From Megalobrama amblycephala (lineage: Eukaryota; Chordata; Actinopteri; Cypriniformes; Xenocyprididae), in NCBI RefSeq assembly GCF_018812025.1, contig NC_063053.1:9742123-9806122 (forward strand): a DNA stretch of 64,000 nt, read 5' to 3'. The notes under the pieces were generated by a model. The model was given only the letters and a program-made list of their open reading frames with translations. It did no database searches and was not told where the DNA came from. The translations under genes and the position numbers were made by a program. Shown piece after piece: positions 36,001-51,000 of this stretch; the stretch's first letter is position 1; every line of letters starts with the position of its first letter.

Positions 36001-39000
36001 AAAACCCATTGCGACACATGTAGAAAAAAAAAATGAAAGTAAATTTTATAAATATAATTACACAACCATTCAAAAGTTTGCGGTCGGTAAGATTTTTGCT
36101 CACATAGGCTGCATTTATTTGATCAAAAGTACAGTAAAAACTGAATTATTGTGAAATATTTTTACATTTTTAAGTTGTAAAAAATGTAAAATAACTGTAT
36201 TCTATTTTAATATGTTTTAAAATGTAATCTATTCCTGTTGGCAAAGTTGAATTTTCAGTCTCATTACTCCAGTATTCAGTGTCACATGATCAATCAAAAA
36301 GGCTCAATGCTAGTTAGGATGCTAGACTGTGAGGCAGTTCACTAGGCTTTAGAACAGACCAAGCAGTGAATTCAAGATTGATTTCAAGAACCGACTCATT
36401 TTGATTAAACAGTGGTGCAGGAAACCCTCATATTCATGAGCTGTGACATCCGTCTGCCTTGCACTTGTTCCTAAAATTTGAAAGTTGAACGGGGAGCATG
36501 ATTGGTGCAATTTCACAGCCGACCACAGTCACCCTGACAACCATATCCTAGAATAACCCCATCGCTGTGGAAAGAGACAGAGAGCCAGATAGGACGACAG
36601 ACCGGCCCCCTCAGGAGATGCAGTCTGAGGAAGATTATTAGCACAGCGTGAAGAGAAACTAATGCTGTTATACTCTCTAACCTGATCAATTTACATAAGA
36701 GATGAAACACAAGAGGATGAAAAATGACATTTCGTTTTATGAGCAGCGGATTACTGGAATCACAAGCAAATCCTCATCACCAATATCAAAAGAGGGATTT
36801 CTCTGGAACCAGGATTGACCTACTAAGTATAAAAAACATGCAACTATTCATAACTACTGAAGTGACATTCGATGAAGCTTGATAAAGTCTATGAAAGCGA
36901 AAGTATGTCAGATATGTCAAGAATTTTGCCTGTAATGTGTGGCATGTGAAAGTGAACTGTTTATTATGTTCCCAGCAAAGGCAGGGACGATGTATTGAAT
37001 ATTTTCACTTTCAACCTGGCCATTAATTAGCCATTTACCTAGTTCAACGATCCTTCCTTAGGATCAGCAAATCAGCATATTATGATTTCTGAAGGATCAT
37101 GTGAAACTGAAAACTGGAGTAATGATGCTGAAAATTCAGCTTTGACATCACAGGATTAAATTACTTTTTAAAATATATTCAAATAGAAATCAGTTATGTT
37201 AAATTGTAATAATATTTCATTTTACTGCATCAAATAAATGCAGCCTTGGTGAGCATAAGAGACTTCTTTAAAAACATTAAAAAAATATTACCAACCCCAC
37301 ACAATTGGGTGCAGGTAACAGTGTTAAACTCATTTAATCTTTAACAAAGTGTAACCACATCAGTAAACATAACTGCAAAAACATCAGGTTTCCTGAACAT
37401 ATGGTTGACATATGACATATTTTTTAGTGTTTAAGAGCTGACATACCAAGCTTAGGGAACACGATGAGGTACTCAGCATTGCATTGTGGGCAGGCGACAC
37501 GTGCGGTGCTGTTGCCCCTCTGCTTCTCATCAACCCAGCGCTGAAGACATGACTGATGAACCCACTTAGTTGAACCACGGCAGCGGCACGGACGCACCCA
37601 CTCCGCCGTACGGTCATCCTCATCTGTGGCAAAACACACCCAACAACTCCTGTAAAACACACATACAAAAAACAGAGAAACACATCAGCACTTGGCTTGC
37701 TATGTGTTCCTATTATGATTCAGGGCAAAGTATAAAAACATAAAGGTGAGAAGAAAGTTTTTCATGTAACCGTGTAAAGTTCAAGGCTCCATGAGCAGCA
37801 GATTCTTGAGTTATTTTTATAGTTCAACTCTTAAAAGTATCAAGGGGGGGAACTGCAGAGTAAAATGGGTCAGTGACTAAGCACAAATGAAACGAGATCT
37901 CCAATGAACTCCACTTCAAAAGAAAAAAAACATTTTATCATTCAACAACTGAACATTTCCAAATCAATTTACAAGGGTTTTAGTGAATTAATTACATAAT
38001 ATGCCAATTAAAGGTTTAGTTCACCCAAAATTAAAATTATCCCATAATTTACTCACCCTCAAGCCATCCTTGGTGTATATGACTTTCTTTTTCAGCCAAA
38101 CACAATCAGAGTTATATTAAAGGGATAGTTCACCCAAAAATTAAAATTTGATGTTTATCTGCTTACAAGATGTAGGTCACTTTGTTTCTTCAGTAGGACA
38201 CAAATTATGATTTTTAACTCCAACCGCTGCCGTCTGCTTAGTGAGGTCTGATCGCGCTCTGACAGCGGAAGTGATGTCTATCACTCATTGAAGTATATGC
38301 GCGAGACATCACTTCCGCTGTCAGAGTGCGATCAGACCTCACTAAGCGAGTGCTGAACGCAGTTGGATATGGGGGTGTTTGAGAGGTAAAAAAATTATAT
38401 AAATACTGTTCGGTTTCTCCCACAAACCAATCGTTTCGTGTCTTAGGACATCAATGTGTCATCACGAGCCGCAGGGTTTAATTTGGATTTGCCTATGCAA
38501 GGTTTTTCGACTCTTATTGATCCAAGTTCCCATTCACTCCTATTATTTGACTGACAGACTGCAACGGTTGGAGTTAAAAATCATCATTTGTGTTCTACTG
38601 AAGAAACAAAGTCACCTACATCTTGGATGCCCTGGGGGTAAGCAGATAAACATCAAATTTTCATTTCTGGGTGAACTATCCCTTTAAAAAATATCCTGGC
38701 TGTCCAAGCTTGATAACGGGAGTGAATGGTACCCCGAGATTTTGAAGCCCATAAAAAAAAGGGTATCCATCTATCATAAAAAGTAATCCATATGACTCCA
38801 GGGGGTTAATAAAGGCCTTCTGAAGCGATGGGATTTTGTAAGAAAAATATCCACATTTACTTTATAAACTATAATAACTGGCTTCCCGCAACAGCTGTAC
38901 GCAAGTCTAGTTCCAGCGGAAGAGTGACCTCTGACCTGACGCATGACGTATTGAAGGAAGCGCAGAGGATAGAGCAAAACAAAACACCGGTCATGAATAA

Positions 39001-42000
39001 GAAGTCTAAAACAAGAATTTAAAAAGAGGAGGAGCTTGAGTTTGTTGCCCAGCCCTATTTGTTTGAACCGCAAGAGGCGTCTAAGCTTATGCTACTCCTA
39101 CATCCTCATCATACGCAGGGTCAGAGGTCACTCTTCCGCCGGAACTCGACTTGCATACGGCTGTTAGCGGAAGCCAGTTATTATAGTTCATAAAGTTTTA
39201 AATACGGATATTTTTCTTACAAAACCCCATCGCTTCGCTTCAGAAGGACTTTATTAACCCCCTGGAGCTGTATGAATGACTTTTATGATGGATGGATAAT
39301 TTTAAATATAACTTCAATTGTGTTTGGATTAAAGAAGAAAGTCATATACACCTAGGATTGCTTGAGGGTGAGTAAATTATGGGCTAATTTTCATTTTAGG
39401 GTGAACTAACCCTTTAATTACTCAAATTATCACAATTGCATGCACAATCACATATGAGCATTTTTACTGAGAAAAGCTCGCAAATTAAGATAACTTAAAA
39501 ACAATTAAGATAATGTCATTTAATTTCCCTGATAATAGTTTAGGATCATTTCATTTATAAAATTCACATGTATATAGAACCTTTTAATGGTTCCCATCAT
39601 GAGATCATTTTATGGATTTAGTTTTAATTGATTCATTTTGAATTCATTTTTTTATTTTAATTAAATGCTATGAATTAAACAGCTTTGCTTTATCACTAGA
39701 AAAAAGTTAAATAACCTAAGCTTGAAAGCATTATGCATAAGATATTTCTCCTTATATAGAACCTTTTTGGCATAAATGGTTCTTTAAAATTGCATCAAGA
39801 ACCCTAGGGTCTAAGATTGCAGACAAAAAGATTCTTTAGAAGTAGTTTCTTCTGTTGTCCAGCACCACAATAAAAATGTCCATCCAGTAAATAATCCATG
39901 CCAAATCTCTCAGTGTTTCTGCGCTGCTGGAGGAGAGACAGAGACTCTCTCTCAGGTTCCTGCGCCAGATTTTCCGTTCTGTCCGTTTTTGAATAAAACA
40001 TGAGGGATGAAGAGCTGCTCAGGTGACTGAGATCAGCCGTGTGCTCCTGATCATGAACCTCCTGTAACCATCAGATGACAATCGCAGAGCGAATCAAGAA
40101 AGCCTAGATTTGTAATTTCATGTACTTCTTCATCTTTAAAACATGACCTGATCTCAATTTAAAAGTGTGTAATTTTTCAGATGTTAAAATTCTCAGAGAA
40201 ATATTTCTCTGTTCTGATTTTTGGAAAAAAAAAAAAAAATCTGGTAACATGTTACAATAAGGTTTCATTTGTTATATATAATATACATAACGATGAACAA
40301 TACTTCTTCAGCATTTATTAACAGAACGGCGACTCATTATTTGCTTACTATGTCAACAGAGTAGAGATTGTTGAATAAAGTTACTATTTTTGTTTTGTTT
40401 TTGCACACAAAATGTATTCTCGTCACTTCATAACATTAAGGTTGAACCACGGCAGTCATGTGGACTATTTTAATGATGCCTTTAGCACATTTCTGTGCCT
40501 TGAAAGTGGTAATAACGTTGCAGTCTATCGGAGGCCAGAAAACTCTCAGATTTCATCAAAAATATCTTAATTTGTGTTCTTAAGATAAACAAAGGTCTGG
40601 AACAACATGAGGTTGAGTAATTCAGAAAATAATTTCAGATTGTGTCTAGATGTATGATTCTCTCCTAACAGCAACTACCACAGATGAAGAACAAAAGACC
40701 GGAAGAAAAATAAAGAGTGACGAAACGAGAGGAGCAGTTCACAAGATGAGCTACGGACAAAAGACGGTTCTCTGTGTTTCTTAAGAATCTGCTTCTCCTG
40801 TTCCTGTAACCCAGCCTCCATCATGACAACCACCAGAAACACAATCATCCTCGTGAAACCCAAGACATCTTGCCGTCGCCCCTCACTCACACACTAAGAG
40901 CGGTGTTCATTAAGGTGTACCGTCAAGGTCAGACAACCCGATTATCAGCTAATAAACAAGGTAAAACAAATTGTGCTGTGAAACAGAATCTGATTTAAGC
41001 TTGTTTGCCTTCACTCAACGGGGGTAAAGTTTCAAACTACAGGTTATATTATCTGCAGTAAAATACAAACAAGGTATGACATATGATAAGATGATGAGAT
41101 TTTTGTCTATTTTGTGAGAGAAAAAAAATATTCACAGATACATCATAATTCTTTCATTTACCCACAAATAAATAAAATAAAAATAAACTAAATATATCAT
41201 TTTTAAATATATATTAAAAAAAAAAAGAAAATTTAAATAAACTATACAAATGAATAAACTACTATTAATAAATAAATTATTATAAATTTCTCTTACTCAT
41301 TTTTATGAGGACAGGGTTCAACAAAGCATTTTGTAGTTACAATTTTTATTTTCTTACTTGTAAGTTCATGATTCTCTGAATCAAAAATGGAATAAAATAG
41401 AACTGAATCATGAGGAGTTGTTAAAAGATTTCCAGCTCTAATAAAAATAGATACTAATAACATTTTTTAAATTTACAAAAAATTAAATTTCAATAAATTA
41501 TTTAAATAAATAAAAAAAAACTACTAATAATATATAATAAATTAAAATAAATTTCTCCTCATTTTTATTAGAGAGGATCATCTTCCCTTATAACACAGAG
41601 TTCAACAGTAAGGTTTTGTAGGTATGTTTTTTTCCCCCCCTTTCTTACTTGTAACTTTATGATTCTCTGAATCAAAGTCGAATTAAATAGAATTGAATCA
41701 TGAGGGGTCGTTAAAAGATTCTAATATTTTGTGGCAATGCAGTCTAGATCATAAACCTGTTCTTCAGGAGTGCTGACTTCCATTCAAATCAACCGGTTTT
41801 TACTATGATGACATAAACATGCATTTATTGCAGCACTTTATCTCCACACGTGCAAACATAACAACTTGAGAATAATAAGCCTAATAAAACTTTGACTTTG
41901 TCCAGCAGAACAACTATGATCAGATTCCGTTGACTGCTGTAACTGAAGACACGAGACGGAACTACTTTTCAGCACTGTTTGTGATTATGTTTATGATGGT

Positions 42001-45000
42001 TAAAATATCTCCAATATACCGGATCATTTCCCCATAAATCATGTGAACATTCCAGGAACAAATGCTGGAAAAAGCCCTCTTAGATGCCCAGAAAGCAGGC
42101 TTCTCGACTTCTAGATTTTCCTGACTACTTGAGTTCTTGCAGAATATAGCTCTAATGTCTATAAGATACCATCAGGAGGTCAGAAAGTCGATACCACTCA
42201 CCTTTCTTTACATGTTAAGAGCCAGGTTACATGACACAGAAACACAATCTATACAAGAGCGAGGGGGGTCTCTGGAACTGATAACCCTGATAATAGTTTA
42301 AATATCCTGAACTCTAGAGTCCTAACGCCGGCTACTATTTCAGACAGGATGAGTTTTCATGGATTTCAAGTGGCTAATTTTGCTACCGTTGACTGATGTC
42401 GCTTTAAAAACTGCAATGATTCTATGCTTGCTTTTGTGGAAAAACTAAATGTCTATTGTTAAACACGGAGCAAAACTCCTCAGTAAACCCCAGCCCAAAC
42501 CTTAAGTATGAGCAATAGCATCAAAAAGACCAACGGTGTGCTTCACAAGTGATACAAAGACAAACTCTCCGGCATTTTCTCATTGCTACACAGGTCAGAC
42601 TGTATTTAAAGAGGCATTAAAACCTCGGCACAATGAGTTTATTCATCGGGCCGTGGTCACGTGACTGTGGGAACCTGAAAGACCTTCCAGCCAACAGCCA
42701 GCAAGAGAAAGTTCCATCACCAGGGAACCAACAAAGAGCCGAGCATCAGAGGAACCGCTGAGATCCAAGCCGTTTCTACTACATATAGGGCTGCCACATT
42801 TATGACATTTAGTCTGGCAATAAATCATCATATAAATAACTGCATTTAGCCATTGAATTGTATTTTCAGTTAAATACATAATAATGTAACAATTACACTG
42901 AACATGGAAGCAAACATATGATTACAGATGATACAGGGTAGAAAAAACTGAATATTTTAACAAGATTAAAAATGTATTATTAATGATACTTGACTAATAA
43001 TTATATTAGTGCCGTCCGGCCAACTGACATCTTCACCCTTTTTTCAAATATTATTTTGTTGAAGATTTTGTAAGCATATTGCTTAGTTTTGCTTGGAGTC
43101 AGTATTTTCCCTTATATTTTGATGTTTTAAAACTTGTAGGGTCGTTAAAAGCAAATATCCCCTCCAGACATCACTTTTGACCACTTCTCTGTGTGTGTGT
43201 GTGTACCTCTGTCCCCCATATTCACCTGTCTCAAGCCCAACAGTTTCAAACAGAATTCTAATGTGATAGATTGTGAGTTTACAGCTGGTTGCACCAGTTG
43301 AACACCAGCTACATTGGAGTTCATGTAACTTCAGTCACTGTTTTCCAGTAACGCCAGTCATCTTGAACTTGTGGTCTATATTTGTACTTGAGGGGGGGGT
43401 CAGATGTGGCCTACTGCTGATCCATAAACACACACTCTCTCCCCCGCGGTCAAAGTCACAAGACCCATCCGCGAGATCACGTTTCACCAGCAAATGTATA
43501 AAGCCAGGAGAAACATGAATTCATACACCACACAGAAGTTTTAGTGCAATAGTGAGTTGCATTTCACTAAACAGCTATGGATACTTAAAACTACATTTAT
43601 ATTTGACATGCTTAAAATACAATAAAAAAAGAAATCCTTGATAGCAATTTCCTGCTAAAATGGGACTATTCCAGGATAGTGAAAAAATGCAAAAATCACA
43701 GTGCACTACAAGAAATTACCCAGAAAATAAACAGCAATCCATCCAATCAGTTCCCCATGGACAAAATTAAGCCAGCCCTACATTTTTTTTTGTTTAAGAA
43801 GCCATTTCAATCGAATATACATCACAATAGGGAAGAAAAGTCTATCGCAACTTCCGTTTCATGCCAACTTTAAAATCCTGTGCACCCTGACTCCCAGAAA
43901 ATGCATAAAGCCAGCTGATCACATCATCACATGCTGTTTCTCAAGTGATTATTAACCAACATCACAAAACCGTGAACATGAGAATGTGTCATTAAATTAT
44001 TGAAATATTAACCTAAAATCTCTAGTAATAAAGTAAAATTTCACCTGGAAGTATAATGCTGTCATGGTATATTCAGGGGCCGACACCATTTAAGGAAAAA
44101 ACGTTTTGTGAAAACTTTTTGTGCGTTTTTGTGCCTGAAAACACAATCCTTTAAAAAACGGGTTTCAATGTGCAAGTTTTTGAAAACAATATCGTTATCA
44201 TCTCCATGAAAATGACAAAAAAATGTGAATTTATGAAAAAGGTGACGTCATGCGCATGCAGTCTATAGGTGCGTAGTGTTTTTTTACAAAGTGACATCGC
44301 CAACTACTGGCCTGGCAACATAATGCAATGTTTTTAGTCATTTTTACAAAGCCGTGTGAATGGGATCATTTCGACAATCATTTCGACAATCTTTTGCATT
44401 TTTAGTACATGTAATGTACCCTAAGACACCAGAATATTATAGAAACTAGGGGCGGGGCCAGTAAGTAACCACCAGGGGTGCCTTAGGCCCCTGGACTACA
44501 GCATTACAGTAGGCCCCCTACCCCAGATAACACATTTTTTAGCTTCCTGTCATTCATTTGTTGAAATTTATTTTGTCGATAACATTTTACATTAACAACA
44601 CTACAATGTGTGTATGCTGCAAATATAGATGAATATGCAAATTCACTCTTTGCCAGTAGGTGGTGCATGTGGAACAGCAGAATTATAGCGGTTACATAAA
44701 CAAAGCAGCGCTTCAGTAATAAAAACATTATTATACGTGCATTATATGGAGGTAATATGAAAAAAAAATGCCATCAAAACTTTCCTGGCTGAAATGCGAG
44801 TGTTCAGGTACCGCTCCATGATATTAATACTATAAATTAAACAAAATATTTATTGATTGCAAACTGCTCTAAAAGCGCGAGCATGTAGAACACGCAACAC
44901 CGCCACGTCTTTACCTTGAAATATGCAGTGCTGGCGTTTATTTAATTAAATCAGAGCATTTAACGTTTAATTATCACATTTAAGAAATATTGCGATTCCT

Positions 45001-48000
45001 GTTTTTCCGTCCTCAGATTTAAAACCTCCTGAAATTAAAATTGATACTTTAAAGCATCACCGATGGAACACAGTGACTGGATCTAAAACTTTCAGATGAC
45101 ACGCAGATTATATCCACGCGCAAGTTACTGAACCCGCGTTCAGCGCAAAGCAGCTCTCTCGCACTGTACTACGTCACAGAAAACTAGTTGTCCGGTCCCG
45201 TTCACAGCAGGGCTTTGTCGAAAATGCATTTGCGAGTCCTGAAAATTACGGGTATGTGGGTTTGTTTATAGAATGTTGTCACTGCAGCAAACTCCCATAT
45301 ATACAAATAATAATTTAAAAAAATATACAATTTTCATACAGCCACTAGGCCCCTTCCCAGTGTAGGCCCCTGGGCTTCGGCCCCTGTGCATTAATGTGCC
45401 CCTGGCAACCATTTAGCAATGCCCTAGCATCGTGCTGTCAGTTTTGCACAAGCATTTTCTTCAAAAAATCTAGTAGAATATCAGAAATTAGCATAGGCAC
45501 CATGCAAACCTGTATTTTATTGACATTCAAACAGAACAGAACACCAAAAAGGTCCAAAAATGCTGGATTACTTCCAGACACCTTCAAACATGACTCAGAA
45601 ACACATTTGAAAAGACAGCCTGCTTTGTCAGTGATGATGTGTTAACACATCAAAGCTGTGCCGGGAAAAACAATAAGGCAGAGAAAGTGAGTTTAAAGAC
45701 AGCCAAAATAAATGGAGCCAGCTTTCTGAAAACCGACGAGAACAAAAGAGGGTGATAGAGTGTCTGCCACGTAAAGGTCAGACAGGATTTAAGCATGACC
45801 CCATCTTTTCAACCAGCGAAGAGCTGCATTGCAGAGAGAGCAGCTGCGGGTGGCAGGCCTCGATAAGACCCATGTGTGCAAGTCTGATAGAGCTACGCGC
45901 TGGTGTACGGCTATCTGCTTCCACACAGACCTGTGAAGGTTGTTGCCTCAGTGACGGACATTAGAGAAGGATGCAGGATCCATTTGAAAGAGATGAGAGC
46001 TTTCACCATGACAACTGACACAGATATGTCTACAAACAGCCTAATGTGCCAATAAACCACTTTACTAACACAAGTCCAGTAGTTTCCTCTCAATATATAC
46101 ATTTACTTGGATTTAAACAGAAGAATGAACAGACAACATGTTCAAAACTCACATTACTTGGTGGAATGCCACTAGCTGCATGTACACTGCCGTGCAAAGG
46201 TTTGGGGTTGCAAAGATTTTTTAATGTTTTTGTAAGAAGTGCTCACCGAGACTGCATTTATTTGAGCTGTAAAAAGCATAATATTGTGAAATATTATCAC
46301 AATTTTACCAATTTAAACAGTGTTTTCTATTTGAATATATTTTACAATATAATTTATTTCTGTGATGCAAAGCTGAATTTTCAGCATCATTACTCCTGTC
46401 TTCAGTGTCACATGATCCTTCAGAAAATCATTTTAATATGCTGATTTGTTGCTCAAGAAACATTCCTTTTTATCAATGCTGAAAACAGTTGTGCTGCTTA
46501 AAGGTGCCACCGAACATTTTTTTACAAGATGTAATATAAGTCTAAGGTGTCCCCTGAATGTGTCTGTGAAGTTGTAGCTCAAAATACCCCATAGATTTTT
46601 TTTTAATTAATTTTTTTTACTGCCTATTTTGAGGCATAATTAGAAATGTGCCGATTCAGGCTGCGGCCCCTTTAATTGCTCGCGCTCTCCGCCCCCTCCC
46701 GAGCTCTCGACTCTATCATTGCATAAACAAAGTTAACACAGCTAATATAACCCTCAAAATGGATCTTGACGAAGTGTTTGTCATGCAGCATGTCTAATCG
46801 CATAAGTATAGTATTTATTTGGATGTCTACATTTGATTCTGAATGAGTTTGATAGTGCTCTGTGGCTAACGGCTAATGCTACACTGTTGGAGAGATTTAT
46901 AAAGAATGAAGTTGTGTTTATGAATTATACAGACTGCAAGTGTTTAAAAATGAAAATAATCGACGGCTCTTGTCTCCGTGAATACAGTAGAAACGATGGT
47001 AACTTTAACCACATTTAACAGTACATTAGCAACATGCTAAGGAAACATTTAGAAAGACAATTTACAAATATCACTAAAAATATCATGTTATCATGGATCA
47101 TGTCAGTTATTATCGCTCCATATGCCATTTTTCGACCGATCGTTTTACTAGATAAGACCCTTTTTTCTCGTCTGGGATCATGTAGAGCCCTTTGAAGCAG
47201 CACTGAAACTGCAATTTGGACCTTCCACCCGGTGAACCCCACTGAAGTCCACTATATGGAGAAAAATCCTGGAATGTTTTTCTCAAAAACCTTAATTTAA
47301 TTTTGACTGAAGAAAGAAAGACATGAACATCTTGGATGACATGGGGGTGAGTAAATTATCAGGAAATTTTCATTTCAGAAGTGAACTAATCCTTTCATGT
47401 TTTTGAGGAAACCGTGATGCATGTTTTCTGTGATGAATAGAAAGAATAGCATTTATTTGAATTAGAAATCTTTTGTAACATTATAAATGTCTTTACGGTC
47501 ACTTGTGATTAATTTAATATGAAGGCTTGTTTTCATCACGGAATAAAAATAAAATAAAAAAGGAAATTGTTTATATCTCGTTATTCAGATTTATAACTCC
47601 CAATCGCAAATGTCAAAATTCTGAGGGGAAAAAGTTAGAATTGCGATATCTAACACAGAAAAAAAAAAATATTTATATCTAGCAATTCTGACTTTTGAAA
47701 ACAAGCCTCCATAATTCAATGCATACTTGCGTAATAAAAATTTCTTTAAAAAAAATAAATAAATACTGACCCCAAACTTTTGAATGCAGTTATCATATAA
47801 CATATAGTTAACATATAAAAGTTTCCAGCAATCTTGCTGTTGAGTGGAAGGACAGATCTGCTCGAGTGTGTCCCATCAGCAGGCCATTGCAGTTATCTAG
47901 TTTATTTTGCAAGCCCTCTGGCAAACAGGACAGTTTCAGTGGAAAAACATGGACAAGGTCAGGACACCGAACAGCTCGACTCCACGCAGTGACCCAATGC

Positions 48001-51000
48001 ATAATTACTGAAATGAGAACTTGTCCATGTCATTTACCAAAATATTCTCCTATATTTAGAAAATGTGCAATTACAGGGAATATACAATAGTACTGTTTAT
48101 TTATGACCCATGAGGGTCAGTCTGTAAAACTAACCACAACAACAGTGTCGTTATAAACTTCTCCAGGGCACACTGTCCTCTTTGCTGTGTTCATTAAAAG
48201 TAAAATCTCATAATACTCAAGATCAACATCACATAAGTCATGTGACAAAGAGCTTCTTTTACCATGGTGTGAACCTTTAGGAAACCAGCCAGTGACCTAA
48301 GCAGGTGTGTGTCAGATCAAACAGGCAATCAAGCCTCTTATGACTTAAGCTGTTTTACTATTAAAGGAATATTCTGGGGTCAATACAAGTCAAGCTTTGT
48401 CAGTGTTGATTAACGCAGGAAATAATCATTTCACAGTTCGTAAAACATACAACAATGCTAAAGTAATTAACATATTATGAAGTCAAAATGTGATAACACT
48501 ACTTTTCAACTCCTGTAATGACTATGTAAACTGGTAAACCCAGTAATATTTGCAATCACATGACGTGCAAAGATAACAAAAAATGCTCAGCCAAGATTTA
48601 AATCTATGCATAACCAGAAGTAATCCCACTGCTAAAGAGGACTTAGTCAACTTTACAGCTCAAATGTATAAGTACATTATAGTTATGACATTACACAATG
48701 CATTTATGCCACATTCAACAGAAAACAACAGCATTTCACAGTTAAAGTAACTTATTTAATGTACGGCTCGCATTAATTGCTCTTAAAGGGTTAGTTCACC
48801 CAAAAATGAAAATTCTGTCATTTATTACTCATCCTCATGCCGTTTCACACCCGTAAGTCCTTCGTTCATCTTCGTAACACAAATTAAGATATTTCAGTTG
48901 AAATCCGATGGCTCAGTGAGGCCTTCATAGGGAGCAATGACATTTTCTCTCTCAAGATCCAGAAAGGTACTAAAAACATATTTAAATCAGTTCATGCGAG
49001 TACAGTGGTTCAATATTAATATTATAAAGCGACAAGAATATTTTTGGTGCGGCAAAAAACAAAACAAAATAACGACTTATTTAGTGATGGCCGATTTCAA
49101 AACACTGCTTCAGGAAGCTTCGGAGCGTTATGAATCAGTGTATCGAATCATGATTTGGATCGCGTGTCAAACTGCCAAACGGCTCCGAACAGTTGATTTG
49201 ACACGCTGATTCATTGTGCTCCGATGGTTCCTGAAGCACTGTTTTGAAATCAACCATCACTATATAAGTCGTTATTTTGTTTTTTTGGCGCTCCAAAAAT
49301 ATTCTCGTCGCTTAATAATATTAATATTGAATCACTGTACTCACATGAACTGGTTTAGATGTGTTTTTAGTACCTTTATGGATCTTGAGAGAGGAAGTGT
49401 CATTGCTCCCTATGCAGGCCTCACGGATTTCAACAAAAATATCTTAATTTGTGTTCCAAAGATTAACGAAGGTCTTACGGGTGTGGAACAGCATGTGGAA
49501 TTTTCATTTTTGGGTTAACTAACCCTTTAAATAGCCATTCAAGAAACACTCATTATCAATTATGTCTTTTATTATAACTATTATTTTCTATAACTATTAG
49601 TTTGTCAATAATAGAAACCATTTTAATAATAACTATTGTTAACTGTAATAATAATTATTATTTATATTATTATTATTTTATGTATAATTTTTACAACAGA
49701 TATCGATTTTCAGACACTTAAAAATCAGTATGTTACCGATTGCAAAAATGAACAGATTGATCTTTAGAGCAGAGGTTGGTAAACACTTAAGGATCTACAA
49801 GTAGGCTAAATAAACAAAGGAGTAAAGGACTGAATCAAAACAAAAATATAGCTGCGAGCAGCGATGGCGGGCCCAAGCCCGGTGGCACCGCCACCCCGGT
49901 GGCTTCAGGGCAACTGTGCACAGCGGGCAATAGGCACTTAAAACGGTTAAACATCAAAGGACTATGTCAAATTCACTCCACATTTACTGCACTACAAGGT
50001 GCCACTATAGAGCCCCTCCTCCCTGCCCATTTTCAAAGGATTACATGTGCCAAGTTTTAACATTATTCTGATGAATTTTGAAGCAAATCAGGTAAAAATA
50101 AGAGGGTGATCTCAATGTATGCTGAAAGTGACACATTTTCTGCTTCCAGTTGGTGGCGCTATTACTTTGAATCACAATAGTCACATCCATGTGATCAGCC
50201 TTGTACAACGAAGACTAAGCCGAAGTTTCATCAAAATCAATTAATGTATGCAGAAGTTATAACACTTTGTTTCCCTTTTCTTGCCATAAATTCGTTGCCT
50301 CGCCACGGCCAAACCGTTTGAGATATCCAAAATCCGTTTGCAATTAAACAACTTCAATGTGTTAGCAACAAGTTAAAAAAAGTTTGGTGTAAATTGGATA
50401 AACCCTGTAGGAGCAGTAGTATAAAATTCATAGCCTGTTTTTTCAAAAAATTAACATTCAAACCAAAATAGCTGACTTCCTGTTGGTCGGAGCTAATGAA
50501 TGTAAATTAGAAAATTGTCCGGCTTGATGAGAACAATATGTGTACCGAGTTTGGTGATTGTAGGAAAAACTAACCCCCCCACTTTTGTCAAAAGGTGGCG
50601 CTACTGAGCCCCTCCACCACGCCCATTTCTATGGCTTTGTCCATGTCTACTGGTTGACAATATTGATGTGTGTGTCGAGTTTCATGCAATTTGAAGCATG
50701 TTAAGAGCCTCAAAAACACTCAAGAATATTATTACAGTTTGACCTGTTGCCATGGCAACAATATTTCAAATATCAAAAATCCTGTCATAGGTCTACATCT
50801 GCTGTGTATTGACATTACACTGATGAAGTTTGAAGCAAATCAGGTAAAAATAAGAGGGTGATCTCAAAACATTTCAAAAAGTGATACACTTCCTGCTGCC
50901 AGTTGGTGGCGCTATAACTTTGACTCACAATAGTCACATCCATGTGATCAGACTCCTATAACGAACACACTCGTGAAGTTTCATAAAGATCAATATATGT

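Noticed and set aside
44440..45405. AGGCCCCTG-rich block as a defined transposon
   Set aside because: Ends look partly inverted, but no clear termini or target duplication could be set; left as intron context.
48937..49518. 90- and 100-codon frames
   Set aside because: Both lie in the arms of the family B foldback element and mirror each other; they are not genes.
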